A DNA stretch of 64,000 nucleotides, taken from assembly GCF_945605565.1 (NCBI RefSeq), contig NZ_OX216966.1, positions 5,696,001-5,760,000 of the forward strand, in the 5' to 3' direction. Positions 16,346-24,877 of this stretch are shown here, piece after piece. A model generated the notes under the pieces. The model was not told where the DNA came from, did not search any database, and saw only the letters and a program-made list of their open reading frames with translations. The DNA is from Paenibacillus dendritiformis. Lineage in GTDB: Bacteria; Bacillota; Bacilli; Paenibacillales; Paenibacillaceae. How positions within the stretch are numbered: position 1 is the stretch's first letter; each line of letters starts with the position of its first letter. The translations under genes were made by a program, and so were the position numbers.

Positions 16346-18562
16346 CTATTCTTTGAACAATTGGGACAACGGATTTTCGGTAAACTTCTCTTTATAGATC
16401 GTCCCGTCCTGCTTGAATACTTGATACTGGTGGAAGTTCTGCGTCGGGAATAACGTGCTGAAGCTGGCCGTCGGCAAAAATGCCTCTGCCGCCTTGTCAT
16501 TGATATGATCGCCGGTCCAGAAATAATGCACCACGAGCCGGTTCTTATTGTACGGATGAACCGCGCCGTAAGCGCCATAGAAACCGCGTTTGCCCATCAC
16601 TTCCTTCCACGGGAAGCCGGATTGCGCCGACTTCTCCACGAGCTGAGGCTTCATCGCTTGCACGAAGGCGTTCTTCGACGAATGGCCGATCGCGATAACA
16701 TTGCTCTTCGCCAGCGTCGTCTCCATATTTTTCTTGACCGCCTGCCGCTCCGTCAACACGGTAGCCTTCATGCCCCACATGTCCAGCATATTGACAAGGC
16801 TATCCTTCACCATCTCCTGCTGTGCTGCGGCTTCGGGGCTTACGGAGTCGCTCAGCACGATAGCCAGCGGTTCGCCATGCAGCGTCTTGGCCATGATGCG
16901 GACCATTGATTGTTGCGGAAGATCCGGATGTTGTCCCAGGATGCCGTCATACATTTGAGTCATCGTCGTCCGGGTGTAGTTCGCCTTCTCCGCTTCGGTC
17001 AACCGGAATTCCGGCTTCAGCTCATAATTCGGCTTATTCAGATTATCATCTATCCGCTGGCGAATCTCGGTCCCGAGCTGATCCCCTATCGTCTGCAGCA
17101 GCCCTTCGACCGTCGCGTTGCGATAAGCGTAACGATTATAGTACTCTTTCATGAACGAATCGAACTTGGCTTGTCCTACCGTGCGGTACAGTTCATAGAT
17201 GGCCAGGCGCCCTTTTTTGTAAAATACGGCATCGGGAGAGTCGCCCACATTGTCATTTGTGGAGTTAATCGACTCTTCCAGCGGAAATTCATCCATCCGC
17301 ACGCCGTCGAAGCCGCTCATCTTGTTGCCCTGTTCTTCATAGAAATAGGCCATGGCGAAGTCGGCAAATCCTTCATCCAGGAACGATTCATGCTCTGAAT
17401 CATTGCCGATGATGGAATGGAACCATTGATGCGCAATCTCGTGCACGAAGGCCGTCTTATTTTCAGGATCATCCAGCGGACTGACCAGCCCCATCTGGAT
17501 GAGTCTGGAGAATTCGACAGCCACGCCCTCGACATGGGATTCCACGATGCGGAATTCCGGATAGTCATAAGGACCGAACTTCTCGCTGAAGAAGGTGATC
17601 GCCTTGAACGCCTGGTCGATATATTGATTGATGACGTCCGTTTTTTTCGGATCATTGTCGTCATTGTAATAATAGTATTCCACGGTCAAGCCGTTCACCG
17701 TTTTGCTCGCCTTATGATACTTCGGGCTGGCGAAGAAGACCAGCTCCCGCGTTTTGTCGGCCTGGGCCGTAACCGTTTTGCGTCCGGGCTCTGCCGCCGC
17801 TTCGGACAGTTGGCCCGGCATCGCTACCTGCAGCTTTTCCGGCACATTCAGGCTGACGCGATAATCGGCCATATCGTAATAATCGGATTCGAACGTTTTG
17901 CTGTACGGCTTCTTCGCCCATGCATGCGTCTTCCCGTCATAGACCGACATGACCGGGAACCAATGCGCGCCGTTCACAATATCTTTGTAATAGGACAGCC
18001 GCTGCATGCCGAACGGAATCTTCGTCTTGAATTCCAGTTCCAGCGCGACCGCCTCCCCTTCCTTCAACGCCTTCGCCAAGGAAACCGTCAGCGCCTGATT
18101 CTCATTCTTGAAATCGAGCGTCCGTCCTGTGCTCGCATCCTTCACGCTAATAATCTCAATACCGCCGAGGAAGTCCTCCGGCTTTTTATCGGGATTATCC
18201 TTGGCGATCTGCTCATTGTTCCGGGCGAACATGGTCGGCTGGGTCTCCTTCGAGCGGTTCGCATCGGCGAACAGGCGGAAGACGACATCTTGAAGCGGGT
18301 CGGAGGACGTATTGCGGTACGTTACCTTCTGCTTGCCGGTAATCGTCATCTTCTCCGTGTCCAGCTTCGCTTGAATATCATATTGAACCTGTGCAGCGGT
18401 CTCCCGCTTCGCCTGTTCCGCCGCGGCGTTCTGAGTCAAGCCTGGCTTGCCGCTCTCCTGGGCATAGGCGGTGCCTGTCCCGGCCAGAGGAGCCAGCATG
18501 GTGAAGGCCATCGCTGCCGCCAAAGTCGTATGCAGCAGTTGGCGTCCTGTTATTTTTATCAA
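16346..18562 (-). CDS. Secreted M1-family zinc metallopeptidase (aminopeptidase-like)
   Basis: A protein of about 738 residues with a signal peptide (IKITGRQLLHTTLAAAMAF..AYAQ). The zinc site HEIAHQWF is at about residues 374-381, with the third ligand Glu in FLDEGFA at about 397, giving HEXXH-x18-E as in M1 peptidases. The usual GxMEN exopeptidase motif is replaced by EGVAVEF, which keeps the Glu. TTG 18562 is preferred: AAGGAG lies 8 nt upstream and the signal peptide then begins correctly; an ATG at 18622 would add 20 non-signal residues. The C-terminal 300 residues are not recognised beyond M1-like helices. It is probably an extracellular or wall-zone peptidase. Confidence 0.87.
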   Translation of the reverse strand: MIKITGRQLLHTTLAAAMAFTMLAPLAGTGTAYAQESGKPGLTQNAAAEQAKRETAAQVQYDIQAKLDTEKMTITGKQKVTYRNTSSDPLQDVVFRLFADANRSKETQPTMFARNNEQIAKDNPDKKPEDFLGGIEIISVKDASTGRTLDFKNENQALTVSLAKALKEGEAVALELEFKTKIPFGMQRLSYYKDIVNGAHWFPVMSVYDGKTHAWAKKPYSKTFESDYYDMADYRVSLNVPEKLQVAMPGQLSEAAAEPGRKTVTAQADKTRELVFFASPKYHKASKTVNGLTVEYYYYNDDNDPKKTDVINQYIDQAFKAITFFSEKFGPYDYPEFRIVESHVEGVAVEFSRLIQMGLVSPLDDPENKTAFVHEIAHQWFHSIIGNDSEHESFLDEGFADFAMAYFYEEQGNKMSGFDGVRMDEFPLEESINSTNDNVGDSPDAVFYKKGRLAIYELYRTVGQAKFDSFMKEYYNRYAYRNATVEGLLQTIGDQLGTEIRQRIDDNLNKPNYELKPEFRLTEAEKANYTRTTMTQMYDGILGQHPDLPQQSMVRIMAKTLHGEPLAIVLSDSVSPEAAAQQEMVKDSLVNMLDMWGMKATVLTERQAVKKNMETTLAKSNVIAIGHSSKNAFVQAMKPQLVEKSAQSGFPWKEVMGKRGFYGAYGAVHPYNKNRLVVHYFWTGDHINDKAAEAFLPTASFSTLFPTQNFHQYQVFKQDGTIYKEKFTENPLSQLFKE

Positions 18563-18717
18563 TATCCCCACTCCTTCATCCTTGCTGATGGGTCTTGCTG
18601 TTACTCCTATTGTAACGGACACAAGAAGCGGCGTGCCAGTGATTTCCCTTATCGGAAACTTACAAACTTGTCAGACGGAATTCCAATCCGGTTCCTCGAT
18701 CTGCAGCTCTCTCATGC

Positions 18718-18749
18718 AAAAAAAGACGCCTGTCAGCGACAGACGTCTT
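18718..18749 (-). terminator. Terminator of thrS
   Basis: On the minus strand AAGACGTCTGTC / GACAGGCGTCTT forms a 12-bp stem with a 3-nt loop followed by seven U, about 85 bp after the thrS stop. Confidence 0.88.
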
Positions 18750-18833
18750 GTATGGCAGCTTAGCCCGAGAGGTGTTCCGCACGCGGCTTCAGCTTCTTCT
18801 TCTGCTTCGGCGGCACGCCGGCATGCTATGCGG

Positions 18834-20792
18834 TTATTGCTCCTTCGGCTGCGCGATATGGCGCGTCCGAATCTCTTCCTGCATCAGGCCGATAAGCTCC
18901 GCGAGCGGCTTCATGCCCAGATCGCCTTCTCCGCGCTTGCGGACGGAGACGGCGCCTTCGTTCTTCTCATTCTCGCCGACGACGAGCATGTAAGGCATTT
19001 TCTCCAGCTGCGCTTCGCGGATTTTGTAGCCGAGCTTCTCGTTCCGCACATCGGCTTCGGCGCGAATGCCCGCATCCAGCAGCTTCTCGGTCACTTCCTT
19101 GGCATACGCCTCATACGTCGGCGATACCGGAATCACCTTCGCTTGAACCGGCGACAGCCAGAGCGGCAGCGCGCCAGCGAAGTTCTCCAGCAGGAACGCC
19201 GTCATGCGCTCCATCGTGCTGATGATGCCGCGGTGAATGACGACCGGACGATGCTTCTGCCCGTCATCTCCGACATATTCGAGCTGGAAGCGCTCCGGCA
19301 GCAGGAAGTCCAGTTGCGCGGTGCCCAGCGTCTCTTCCTTGCCCAGCGCCGTCTTGATCTGCACGTCCACCTTCGGACCGTAGAATGCGGCTTCCCCTTC
19401 GGCCTCGAAGAACGGAAGGCCCAGCTCTTCGACCACTTCGCGGAGCATGCGCTGGGACATTTCCCACATCGCATCGTCCGGGAAATACTTTTCGGTATCC
19501 TGCGGATCCCGGTAGGACAAGCGGAAGCGGTACTCCTTGATGCCGAAGTCATCGTATACTTTGCGCAGCAGCGTAATGACGCGCGCGAACTCTTCCTTGA
19601 TCTGATCCGGACGGCAGAAAATATGAGCGTCGTTCAACGTCATCGCCCGCACGCGGTGGAGCCCCGTCAAGGCGCCGGACATCTCGTAGCGGTGCATCAT
19701 GCCGAGCTCCGCAATCCGGACCGGCAAGTCGCGGTAGCTGCGCATCTCGCTCTTGTACACCATCATATGATGCGGGCAGTTCATCGGACGAAGCACGAGC
19801 TCCTCATTGTCCATCTCCATCTTCGGGAACATATCTTCCTGGTAGTGCTCCCAGTGGCCCGACGTCTTGTACAGCTCGACGTTAGCCAACACCGGCGTAT
19901 AGACGTGGCTGTAGCCGAGGCGCTCCTCCATATCGACGATATAGCGCTCCAATGTACGGCGCAGCGTCGCCCCGTTCGGCAGCCAGATCGGCAGACCCTG
20001 GCCGACTTCGCGGGAGAAGGTGAACATTTTCAGTTCCTTGCCCAGCTTGCGGTGATCCCGTTTTTTCGCTTCCTCCAGGAAATGCAAGTATTCATCCAAC
20101 TGCGCCTTCTTCGCGAAGGCGGTGCCGTAAATCCGCTGCAGCATCTGGTTGTCCGAATTGCCGCGCCAATAAGCGCCGGCAAGGCTGAGCAGCTTGAACA
20201 CCTTGATCTTGCCGGTCGACGGAACATGCGGGCCGCGGCACAGATCGAAGAACTCGCCCTGATCATAGATCGTGATCACCGAATCCTCCGGCAGATCGCG
20301 AATCAGATCGAGCTTCAGCTCGTCGCCAATGTCCTGATAGATCGCCAACGCCTCTTCCCGGGAGACGACACGGCGCGTAATCGGCAGATTCTCCCCGATA
20401 ATCCGCTCCATTTCCTTCTCAATCTTCGGCAGATCTTCCGGCGTCAACGAAATATCGAGATCGATATCATAATAAAACCCGTCCTCGATGACCGGACCGA
20501 TGCCCAGCTGCACATGCGCATCCTTGTACAGACGCTTAATCGCCTGCGCCATCAGATGGGCGGTGCTGTGGCGCATCACTTCCAGCCCTTCCTCCGAATC
20601 CGCCGTCACAATCGCCACCTCGGCGTCTTGCTCAATCGGCGTCGCCAGATCGACCAGTTTGCCGCCCAACTTGCCGGCCAGCGCGTTCTTCTTCAAGCCG
20701 CTGCTGATGGAACCGGCGACTTCCTCCAATGTTGTGCCCTGCGCATACTCCCGTACGGCGCCGTCGGGCAGAGTTACTTTGACCATAGACAT
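18834..20792 (-). CDS. thrS: Threonyl-tRNA synthetase
   Basis: A 652-residue class II synthetase that charges tRNA-Thr. The N-terminal TGS domain is [14 protein letters not shown], the editing domain contains [15 protein letters not shown], and the catalytic core shows [51 protein letters not shown] and the zinc ligands. The C-terminal anticodon domain includes KVIPVSP and [13 protein letters not shown]. Start ATG 20792 has GAGGAGG 9 nt upstream; ATG 20786 is a possible alternative. It is controlled by a threonine T-box leader. ytxC lies upstream, as in Bacillus subtilis. Confidence 0.97.
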   Translation of the reverse strand: MSMVKVTLPDGAVREYAQGTTLEEVAGSISSGLKKNALAGKLGGKLVDLATPIEQDAEVAIVTADSEEGLEVMRHSTAHLMAQAIKRLYKDAHVQLGIGPVIEDGFYYDIDLDISLTPEDLPKIEKEMERIIGENLPITRRVVSREEALAIYQDIGDELKLDLIRDLPEDSVITIYDQGEFFDLCRGPHVPSTGKIKVFKLLSLAGAYWRGNSDNQMLQRIYGTAFAKKAQLDEYLHFLEEAKKRDHRKLGKELKMFTFSREVGQGLPIWLPNGATLRRTLERYIVDMEERLGYSHVYTPVLANVELYKTSGHWEHYQEDMFPKMEMDNEELVLRPMNCPHHMMVYKSEMRSYRDLPVRIAELGMMHRYEMSGALTGLHRVRAMTLNDAHIFCRPDQIKEEFARVITLLRKVYDDFGIKEYRFRLSYRDPQDTEKYFPDDAMWEMSQRMLREVVEELGLPFFEAEGEAAFYGPKVDVQIKTALGKEETLGTAQLDFLLPERFQLEYVGDDGQKHRPVVIHRGIISTMERMTAFLLENFAGALPLWLSPVQAKVIPVSPTYEAYAKEVTEKLLDAGIRAEADVRNEKLGYKIREAQLEKMPYMLVVGENEKNEGAVSVRKRGEGDLGMKPLAELIGLMQEEIRTRHIAQPKEQ

Positions 20793-20877
20793 GATGCTGG
20801 ACCTCCTCATTTCAGCTGTTGCGCTGCGATATCCGTACGCGACATCTGTGCAGCCACCGCGAAAGCCCGCGAATAAC

Positions 20878-21232
20878 AAAAAAACACCCGTCCCTGGCAA
20901 GGGACGAGTGTTCATATACGCAGTTAACCCGTGGTTCCACCCTCATTCAACCGGATGTACTTGTACCCTCGCAACACCGCATAGCGCGATTCCTGCGATT
21001 GTTCTTACCGGTTCTTGAGCATTCGGTAACGGGAATGAATCGTTGAGCGATACTGCCCGGCAGAGCCGCATGTCCGGCTTCCGGGGTTCCCGCCCAATGC
21101 TCCGAAGGGGTCAATATGCGCGGCCACCGAAGGGACTTGCAGCCAAGGTCCCTCTCTCTGGGCGGTTCCATCTCGCCATTGTTGTCTTCGTCACAGCATG
21201 TTGCATCGCGACTGATATCGCATTTTTGATTA
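20878..21232 (-). ncRNA. T-box leader (threonine) of thrS
   Basis: On the minus strand the T-box core AGGGTGGAACCACGGG is at 20928-20943 and is followed by a terminator, AACACTCGTCCC / GGGACGGGTGTT with a U-run ending at 20878. Stem I shows the AGAGAG bulge and a GGCTGCAA distal loop. The specifier is probably ACC (Thr) at 21109-21111, in ATTGACCCC. Uncharged tRNA-Thr would favour the antiterminator and thrS expression. The specifier was placed by eye. Confidence 0.9.
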
Positions 21233-21238
21233 TGCCAT

Positions 21239-21267
21239 ATTATATGGCATTTTCGGCAGGAGGTCAA
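21239..21267 (-). promoter_or_regulatory. thrS: Promoter of the thrS T-box leader
   Basis: TTGACC (minus, 21262-21267) and TATAAT (21239-21244) are 17 bp apart, so transcription starts near 21232. The -35 lies just beyond the ytxC stop, so thrS has its own promoter. Confidence 0.75.
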
Positions 21268-21285
21268 GCACAGAGGCCCCGCCTG

Positions 21286-22203
21286 TCAATAGTCAGGCGC
21301 CGTCTCCTGCTTCTGCCAGAGCATCGATTGACAGGCGTTGCAGCGGACGCAGACATGGACCCGCGATTCGAAAATTTGCTGAATCGTCTTGATGACCTGC
21401 GAATCCGGCTCCCGGGTATGAATGACGATATTTTGCGGAGAGACATTGATGAGCGTGCTCACAATCATGTCCTCCATTTCCATATCGCAATCGACCATTT
21501 CCACAAAAATGCCGTCCATGACATGCTTCGGCTCCAACGGCTGCAGATCCTCATCCAGCAAGGTAAAATCATGGCCTCCGCTATGCATCAGATGCGCCAG
21601 CGGCACCTTCGTTTCCTGAATATAGACAAAATATTTCAACAGCGCGATAAATTCCTGGTATTGCCGTTCGAGCACAAATTCATCCACGGCATAATCGACG
21701 ACTTCCTGGAGCTCGGCCATATAAGGCTGCAGCCGGAAGCGGATGAACCCGTCCAGATGAAGAGAGGTCTGCTCCTCCAAATAGCTGCGGATAGCGCGCA
21801 TCACCTTCTTTTTGCGGCGCCGCCGCGCTTCCTGGCCACCGGTATCGTCACCGCCGCTCAATAGCAGCAGACAATAATCTTCAATTTTGACGCATTCCTC
21901 CGGCTCATAGCTCGTATATTTTTGAATCAAGGCGCGCAGAAGCTGCTCTTCTTTGGCAGACAGAATGAATTCGGCCAAGGCGCGGGCACTTCGATTCCAT
22001 ACTTCGGCGCCATGGCGCGCCAGTTGAAAATCAGGCAGCACTCCGCTGCATGCAATGGAGCTCAGCTGTTCACCGAACGTGACATCCAATTGGATAACCG
22101 TCTGTTCTTTATGTAAATCACCCAGCTCCTGCTGCAGCAATTTGCTTAAAGACAAAACCTCTTCCCGTGACGCATTCGGAAGCGTTAATGTGAACAGTTC
22201 CAT
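21286..22203 (-). CDS. ytxC: YtxC-like sporulation protein
   Basis: A 305-residue protein of the YtxC family, a group whose gene lies next to thrS in Bacillus and whose role in sporulation is still unclear. It is soluble and mostly alpha-helical, with an Arg/Lys-rich stretch EARRRRKKKVMRAIRSYLEEQ in the middle and the conserved section YMAELQEVVDYAVDEFVLERQYQEFIALLKYFV. The C-terminal part (DMIVSTLINVSPQNIVIH) and two Cys in VCVRCNAC are visible. AAAGGAG sits 7 nt before ATG 22203. Recognition rests on the helical signature and on the ytxC-thrS synteny. Confidence 0.8.
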   Translation of the reverse strand: MELFTLTLPNASREEVLSLSKLLQQELGDLHKEQTVIQLDVTFGEQLSSIACSGVLPDFQLARHGAEVWNRSARALAEFILSAKEEQLLRALIQKYTSYEPEECVKIEDYCLLLLSGGDDTGGQEARRRRKKKVMRAIRSYLEEQTSLHLDGFIRFRLQPYMAELQEVVDYAVDEFVLERQYQEFIALLKYFVYIQETKVPLAHLMHSGGHDFTLLDEDLQPLEPKHVMDGIFVEMVDCDMEMEDMIVSTLINVSPQNIVIHTREPDSQVIKTIQQIFESRVHVCVRCNACQSMLWQKQETAPDY

Positions 22204-22532
22204 ACGCCCACTCCTTTCTGTTCCTTATTAAGTATATGGGGCTGAAGAAACAGATATACGAAGCGGGTTCTGGAAATGAAGGCGAACCTGACAAGCTGTG
22301 GGACAAACAGTCAGGCAAGCTGGTGGAAGGTACGTCAGACAAGGTGCGGGCCATGGCTGTGAGGTGCAAAAACGGTGCCGCGACCCGTCAGAAAAGCTCG
22401 CTTGGCATGGCGAATTCAGGTATTGCGTGTATGGCCATACGTATGATGATTTATGTGGTGAAATGTGTATGTAGTTATACGTACGGTGATTCCTGCGTGA
22501 TTCGTTCGGTGTTCAGTGTTTCGTAGGATGTG

Positions 22533-22600
22533 CGTGCAGGGGATACGTGCAGGGAACGTGCAGGGAACGTGCAGGGAACGGGCAGGGAACGGGCAGTGCA
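22533..22600. repeat. Short tandem repeat, 11-bp unit
   Basis: CGTGCAGGGAA occurs in tandem about five to six times (starts at 22546, 22557 and 22568 exact; 22533, 22579 and 22590 variant). It is a non-coding minisatellite, upstream of ytxC. Confidence 0.9.
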
Positions 22601-22665
22601 GTGAAAAGTGCTGCGGTGAAGAGGGGCCGGTGAATGGGGGCCGGTGAATGGGGCGGCCTTGGCTC

Positions 22666-22860
22666 AAAATTGCTGCAAATAGACAGTTTTCGGCTTGGCG
22701 GGGCTTCCCGAAATAAAAATTCCTGCGTAAATGCAGGAATTTTCACCATTTTCTACTTATTAGAGGTGAAACCGGCGAAATCCTGCACTTTTGCATCAAT
22801 TTCCCAAATTCCGCCTGTGAGAAAAAGAAAATACTGCAGTTTTGCAGAATTCTCCACACT
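22666..22860. repeat. Degenerate ~50-bp periodic repeat, cluster A
   Basis: Blocks of the type AAAT-T/C-CTGCA..TGCAGGAATTT recur with CTGC cores at 22673, 22723, 22783 and 22834, that is at 50, 60 and 51 bp. The best copy, AAATTCCTGCG..TGCAGGAATTT at 22717-22744, can form a 10-bp hairpin. The same design is found again at 30141-30640. Confidence 0.75.
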
Positions 22861-23003
22861 CAAGCCCAGTCACTCTCCCGTACATAACCGGGATATTCTC
22901 CCTGCGCATATCGCGCGTACTCTCCCCGTCATACCGCGAGTCCTCTCCCCTCGCATCCATGTGCAAAAAACCATATTATACATACAAGAGATGGAGTAAA
23001 AAG

Positions 23004-23825
23004 TTACAAAATGGGAGCAGAAAGTGTACGCTGCTTCTCCATCCATATTGTCGCGTAATCTACAATATCTCGAACAGGAAGGAGCAAGGCAGTTGCATTC
23101 GCAACCTGTCCGACTCGGACATGATTCGTATCCCGCGCAAAATCTGCTCCAATCGCATCGAAATCGCTTGAATCTAAATCCACTTCCTTGTATTCAACCC
23201 AAGCTTTATTATTGCCTTGCATCATGGGAGCTTTCGCAATCATCTCCTTCTTACGCTCATAATTGGCCCTATATTCAGCCAAATGAATGGATGTATTATT
23301 GCCGTGACCGACCCCCAATAATAATATCCATCCATCCAGTTCATACAGGCGAGCGATCGGCGATTGCTCTCCCAAGCCGTAAGCCAGACTATGATTAACT
23401 GTAATATACACTTGATTGGCACCCCAAGCAGCGAAGGAAAGCTGAGGATGATTGCTTCGGATGACGCCTCTTTGCTTACGGAACAGCTCCGGTATAGTCC
23501 CCATTTCCGAGCAAGGCGTAAAATCACGATCAAAAGCAGGCATTTGCTCCCGAATATCCTCCCACCAAGATTCTCGCACAGGCGGATTGCACCATGTTGA
23601 GGGATCAGACAAGTCCGATGTATGCGTTGGCATGACAAGGGTTCCTTGTTCTCCCAACTGTTCCTCTAAAGCTAATATGACTGACACGGCTCCTCCTACC
23701 ACCCATCCGCCCAATGATTTCATAGAGGAGTGAAGAATAACATTCATTCCCGATTGTACGCCCAGCTTCTCAAAGTCATTTTTCAATGAAGTCCGTGTTA
23801 TTAAATCTCCGCTGATTACTTCCAT
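23004..23825 (-). CDS. AAC(3)-type aminoglycoside N-acetyltransferase family protein
   Basis: A 273-residue acetyl-CoA-dependent enzyme of the antibiotic N-acetyltransferase (AAC(3)/YokD) family. Typical stretches are NVILHSSMKSLGGWVVGG (CoA-binding side), TLVMPTHTSDLSDPSTW, FRKQRGVIRSNHPQLSFAAWG and LLLGVGHGNNTSIHLAEYRANY, with the conserved His residues. Chromosomal members are common in bacilli and need not give resistance; the natural substrate is unknown. A putative site AAGGCGG precedes ATG 23825. The gene stands alone, divergent from the Pgt-like operon. Its lower GC than the neighbouring core genes hints at acquisition. Confidence 0.87.
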   Translation of the reverse strand: MEVISGDLITRTSLKNDFEKLGVQSGMNVILHSSMKSLGGWVVGGAVSVILALEEQLGEQGTLVMPTHTSDLSDPSTWCNPPVRESWWEDIREQMPAFDRDFTPCSEMGTIPELFRKQRGVIRSNHPQLSFAAWGANQVYITVNHSLAYGLGEQSPIARLYELDGWILLLGVGHGNNTSIHLAEYRANYERKKEMIAKAPMMQGNNKAWVEYKEVDLDSSDFDAIGADFARDTNHVRVGQVANATALLLPVRDIVDYATIWMEKQRTLSAPIL

Positions 23826-24063
23826 ATGTTCATTCCGCCTTATATCCGGTAGTCATCTTCAACAATCTAATCCATAGCTCCCGTCTAAAATTGAAACGTT
23901 AATGATTCGCGTAGCCGATTTTCCTATTCATTTCCAAACAGCATTGCATACGAAAATCTTACCATATAAATGAACATTTCTAAACGATTGAAGCACATAT
24001 TTGAAATAGGGCTTGCTAAGCATTAGCTAGTATATTTTACCGTATTGAAGATGAAGCATTTCG
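23826..24063. other. Divergent intergenic region, AAC(3) gene / Pgt-like operon
   Basis: AT-rich, no coding frame. Apart from the promoter of the plus-strand operon at its right side no further element is evident. Confidence 0.6.
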
Positions 24064-24091
24064 TGTACAGTTATGGGTATGCCTGTATAAT
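24064..24091 (+). promoter_or_regulatory. Sigma-A-like promoter of the Pgt-like operon
   Basis: TGTACA (24064-24069) and a perfect TATAAT (24086-24091) are 16 bp apart, giving a start near 24098, immediately before a terminator-type hairpin. Confidence 0.65.
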
Positions 24092-24100
24092 AGAAGAAGG

Positions 24101-24127
24101 AGCGGCCTTTTGCCAGGCTGCTTTTTT
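24101..24127 (+). terminator. Hairpin with U-run at the very start of the operon leader
   Basis: AGCGGCC (24101-24107) pairs with GGCTGCT (24116-24122, one G-U) and is followed by TTTTTT. It sits about 3 nt after the predicted transcription start and 40 bp before the response-regulator gene. It may attenuate the operon or yield a very short RNA. Confidence 0.6.
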
Positions 24128-24166
24128 GTGCGATCAATGATAACCACACCCTAGAAGGAGGACGCG

Positions 24167-24844
24167 ATGAATATTCTAGTTGTCGATGACGAGCAGAGCA
24201 TCTTGAACCTCATCCGTCTCAATCTCGAGATTGAAGGCTACACGGTACACACGGCCGCGAGCGGCCAAGCCGCGCACGAACAATGGCAGGCGCAACAGAT
24301 AGATTTGATTATTCTTGATGTGATGCTTCCCGATACAGATGGGTATCAATTGCTGCGCGAGTTCCGCAGCAGCAACTCAGACGTTCCCGTCATCATGCTT
24401 ACCGCCAAGGGACAAATTAACGACAAGTTGCTGGGACTGCAATTAGGCGCTGATGATTACCTCGTCAAGCCGTTCCACAGCACGGAGCTGCTGCTCCGAA
24501 TCAAGGTGATCGAAAGACGGATGAAAAAACAAGAGCAGACGAACTCCGGATCCAGCATCATGCATTGCGGACCTTTTCGAGTCGATCCGGAAAAGCGCGC
24601 GATTGTTGTGAACGGACAGGACATTACGCTAACGTATCGAGAGTATGATCTGCTTCTGCTGTTATTATCCAATAAGCGGCGCATCTTCACTCGCGATGAT
24701 CTCCTTATGAAGGTGTGGAAGCTTGATTATCCGGAAAATACGAGAGCAGTCGATATTATGATACAGCGCCTCCGCAAAAAGCTAGGAAAAGAAGGAGAGC
24801 GAATCAAAACCATTTACGGCGTCGGATACAAAATAGATTGTTGA
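24167..24844 (+). CDS. OmpR-family response regulator (Pgt-like operon)
   Basis: A 225-residue regulator. The receiver has DD at residues 7-8, phospho-Asp 51 (LIILDVMLPDTDG), MLTAKG with the conserved Thr and DDYLVKPF with the Lys. The winged-helix output domain ends in IMIQRLRKKLG...IKTIYGVGYKI. AGAAGGAGG precedes the ATG. It is the first gene of a five-gene plus-strand unit ending in a phosphoglycerate-type transporter. In Salmonella the PgtA regulator of the analogous system is of a different (NtrC-like) class, so only the arrangement is shared. It likely activates the transporter gene in response to the linked kinase. Confidence 0.9.
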   Translation: MNILVVDDEQSILNLIRLNLEIEGYTVHTAASGQAAHEQWQAQQIDLIILDVMLPDTDGYQLLREFRSSNSDVPVIMLTAKGQINDKLLGLQLGADDYLVKPFHSTELLLRIKVIERRMKKQEQTNSGSSIMHCGPFRVDPEKRAIVVNGQDITLTYREYDLLLLLLSNKRRIFTRDDLLMKVWKLDYPENTRAVDIMIQRLRKKLGKEGERIKTIYGVGYKIDC

Positions 24845-24877
24845 TTTGCACGGCATTTTGAACAAGGTGGATAACCC

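Larger units (their letters stand above)
22204..23003. other. 800-bp intergenic region without supported genes
   Basis: No credible coding frame was found. The left half holds low-complexity and short tandem repeats (11-bp copies at 22533-22600; GGCCGGTGAATGGG twice near 22624-22651). The right half holds an approximately 50-bp periodic repeat described separately. The last 130 bp are pyrimidine-rich. Confidence 0.7.

Noticed and set aside
17417..18763. 448-codon open frame on the plus strand
   Set aside because: Antisense to the M1 peptidase gene, no family signal.
18471..20876. 801-codon open frame on the plus strand
   Set aside because: Lies opposite thrS in a GC-rich gene; the low-complexity product has no family signal. 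Shadow frame.
22416..22749. Pro/His-rich minus-strand frames upstream of ytxC
   Set aside because: Produced by the 11-bp and 14-bp tandem repeats; no ribosome site and no conserved domain.
23004..23825. AAC(3)-type gene considered as an acquired resistance gene
   Set aside because: No mobile element flanks it, and chromosomal YokD-type members are common in bacilli without known resistance.
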